The position numbers and the translations under genes were made by a program. The notes beneath the pieces were generated by a model. That model saw only the letters and a list, made by a program, of their open reading frames with translations. It had not been told where the DNA came from and ran no database searches. This document shows positions 7,626 through 8,696 of a DNA stretch of 8,696 nt, piece by piece; within the stretch, counting starts at the first letter, position 1, and each line of letters starts with the position of its first letter. The stretch lies in assembly GCA_030149995.1 (NCBI GenBank), contig JASLGV010000342.1, positions 1 through 8,696 on the forward strand, written 5' to 3'. The stretch comes from Pedobacter sp. Lineage in GTDB: Bacteria; Bacteroidota; Bacteroidia; Sphingobacteriales; Sphingobacteriaceae.

Positions 7626-7654
7626 TAAATATAGGATGACGTTGCTAATGTCAA
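7626..7654 (-). promoter_or_regulatory. Candidate promoter of the STAND gene
   Basis: On the minus strand, TTG (7654-7652) is followed by 18 bases and then TATATTTA (7633-7626), one base off TAnnTTTG. The spacing suits a Bacteroidota promoter. The -7 box abuts the ATG at 7625 directly, so transcription would start at or inside the first codons. The real start of transcription may therefore lie further upstream; a weaker candidate is TTG then 20 bases then TATATTAA near 7715-7685. Confidence 0.4.
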
Positions 7655-7681
7655 GAAAAAATCACAATCATAAAAGGTTGC

Positions 7682-7695
7682 GGTATTAATATACC
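7682..7695. repeat. Palindromic operator-like site GGTATTAATATACC
   Basis: GGTAT (7682-7686) and ATACC (7691-7695) form a perfect 5-base inverted repeat around TAAT. It lies in the 222-base region between the divergent STAND and secreted-protein genes, 57 bases upstream of the STAND start codon. The size and position suit a site for a dimeric DNA-binding protein. AT-rich DNA yields such palindromes by chance, so confidence is modest. Confidence 0.35.
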
Positions 7696-7711
7696 AAGTA
7701 TGAATGAAATG

Positions 7712-7724
7712 AACAATAGTTGTT
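7712..7724. repeat. Second inverted repeat AACAATAGTTGTT
   Basis: AACAA (7712-7716) and TTGTT (7720-7724) are perfect inverted 5-mers around TAG, 16 bases beyond the GGTATTAATATACC site in the same divergent region. The half AGTTGTT recurs at 7752-7758, overlapping the TTG proposed as the -33 box of the secreted-protein promoter. GAATGAA also occurs twice, at 7702-7708 and 7732-7738, 30 bases apart or close to three helical turns. Confidence 0.3.
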
Positions 7725-7753
7725 GAAAATAGAATGAATGGTAATGGATAAAG

Positions 7754-7780
7754 TTGTTCAGCGCTGTGCGCGTAGATTTG
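7754..7780 (+). promoter_or_regulatory. Candidate promoter of the secreted repeat protein
   Basis: TAGATTTG (7773-7780) matches the Bacteroidota -7 consensus TAnnTTTG exactly. A TTG at 7754-7756 lies 16 bases upstream, slightly short of the usual spacing. Transcription starting near 7785 would leave a leader of about 60 bases before the ATG at 7848, a more ordinary arrangement than for the STAND gene. Confidence 0.5.
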
Positions 7781-7847
7781 TTTTGATTACTACAGTATAA
7801 CGCTTGGTCATCATAAAAATTACGTCATCCCAAAGAAAACGCCTGAC

Positions 7848-8696
7848 ATGATGAAACATCCTACCTCTCTATCCCTACCTGGGAGAATTTGCCGTATTTA
7901 TATATGTGCAATTATCTTGCTTTTAACGCTTTTACACGCCGAAACTTATGCACAAAAAACATATGCAACGGCAACTGCCAGACCGAACAGCAGAATAGAT
8001 AATGTAAACAACGCATCCAATTCGGATAATACCGCTGCTACATTAAACTCTTATGGTGGAGCAGCATTGGGATTAGGATCATACGATTCCCGTATTGATC
8101 TGCAGTTCCCTCAAAACAGAGCAGCCAATCAAACAGCCTATATACGTCTGGATTTTGATGGTTCAGCTTTAAATGGATTGCTGGGTGGTACCCTGGGTGG
8201 TTTGGTTAAGAATATTGTGGGTAGCCTGGTACTGGGTAACCATACCTTTGAGGTTAGTGCAGTAAACAGCGCGGGGAAAGTAATACTAAGCGGCATCAGC
8301 TCGAATGGGTTCGACAACAATTCCAGAATAAAAATTGTAAAAGATAAAAACGGATATACCTATATTGCAATTACACCAGATGCAGTTTATGATCGGATTT
8401 ATCTGGCAGATAAAACAACCGGGTTGTTGTTAACAAGTCCGAATCAAACAAAGGTTTATTATGCCTATACCCTTGATGGAACGGATAACTGCGATCAGAA
8501 TGTATATGTGAATTATGATGAACAGGGTATTAGTTTAGATGCACTGAATTTAAGCGGTTCTAATAATTTCGATTTTCAAAATATCATCGATGATAACCCG
8601 ACAAACTATTATAGTTTAAGCACAGGCGTTTTAGGAGTAGCTGCTTCTAAATCGCTCAACTTTTATTTTAAAGAATTATCTAATCCAGGCGATAAT
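7848..8696 (+). CDS. Secreted repeat-module surface protein, 3' end cut by window
   Basis: The frame opens at ATG 7848 (a second ATG follows at 7851) and runs without a stop to the window end, giving 283 residues. A signal peptide is clear: basic start, hydrophobic core (about residues 17-30, CAIILLLTLLH after RIYI) and a probable cleavage site after TYA (residue 35), before QKTYA. The mature part is rich in Asn, Ser, Gly and Thr. A module begins near residue 49 (NVNNASNSDNTAATLNSYGG), has a Gly/Leu-rich segment (108-130) and the motif YTYIAITPDAVYDRIYL (170-186), and restarts near residue 242 with NIIDDNPTNYYSLSTGVLG. This fits long Bacteroidota cell-surface proteins built from repeats, often ending in a type IX secretion signal; that end is not visible. 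Adhesion is a guess. It diverges from the STAND gene over 222 bases. Confidence 0.78.
   Translation, partial: MMKHPTSLSLPGRICRIYICAIILLLTLLHAETYAQKTYATATARPNSRIDNVNNASNSDNTAATLNSYGGAALGLGSYDSRIDLQFPQNRAANQTAYIRLDFDGSALNGLLGGTLGGLVKNIVGSLVLGNHTFEVSAVNSAGKVILSGISSNGFDNNSRIKIVKDKNGYTYIAITPDAVYDRIYLADKTTGLLLTSPNQTKVYYAYTLDGTDNCDQNVYVNYDEQGISLDALNLSGSNNFDFQNIIDDNPTNYYSLSTGVLGVAASKSLNFYFKELSNPGDN

Noticed and set aside
8138..8320. A 60-codon minus-strand open frame inside the secreted-protein gene
   Set aside because: It is antisense to a long open frame with a clear signal peptide and repeated modules, and it shows no features of its own.

Overview
The window looks like chromosomal DNA from a Bacteroidota species, most likely a Sphingobacteriaceae member such as Pedobacter. 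The reasons are lineage-typical families (tandem DUF4302 lipoproteins, a coiled-coil OmpA-family lipoprotein, DUF2461, a repeat-module secreted protein), AT-rich DNA, few Shine-Dalgarno sequences, and several matches to the Bacteroidota promoter pattern (TTG, about 16-20 bases, TAnnTTTG). The genus is an inference from family content, not from a marker gene. No RNA gene, CRISPR array or insertion sequence was seen.

Layout, left to right. (1) Bases 1-2387 hold two same-strand, related DUF4302-type genes, the first cut by the window edge, closed by a strong terminator at 2404-2440. They look like the end of a SusC/SusD-type outer-membrane uptake operon whose earlier genes lie outside the window. 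(2) Bases 2582-3962 hold a compact set on the + strand: a 90-residue membrane-anchored protein with a CAMC motif, a DUF983 zinc-ribbon membrane protein 3 bases later, and a DUF2461 protein 40 bases after that. (3) Bases 4139-4978 encode an OmpA-family peptidoglycan-binding lipoprotein. (4) Converging on it, bases 7625-5040 on the minus strand encode an 861-residue STAND ATPase. It has an N-terminal helix-turn-helix-like domain, a NACHT-type nucleotide-binding core (Walker A, DGIDE Walker B, sensor arginine) and a long helical, TPR-like C-terminus. (5) Diverging from the STAND gene across 222 bases, a secreted protein with repeated modules starts at 7848 and runs off the right edge.

The most interesting unit is the pair formed by the STAND ATPase and the divergent secreted protein. 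The ATPase has the three-part build of a signal-sensing switch, but instead of a recognisable effector enzyme its first 85 residues resemble a DNA-binding fold. The intergenic region contains inverted repeats and a candidate promoter facing each way, so a local regulatory role is plausible. An immune role, as for other bacterial NACHT proteins, is the main alternative. Neither can be settled from sequence alone. The second point of interest is the CAMC/DUF983 pair, two small membrane proteins of unknown function that both carry CxxC motifs.
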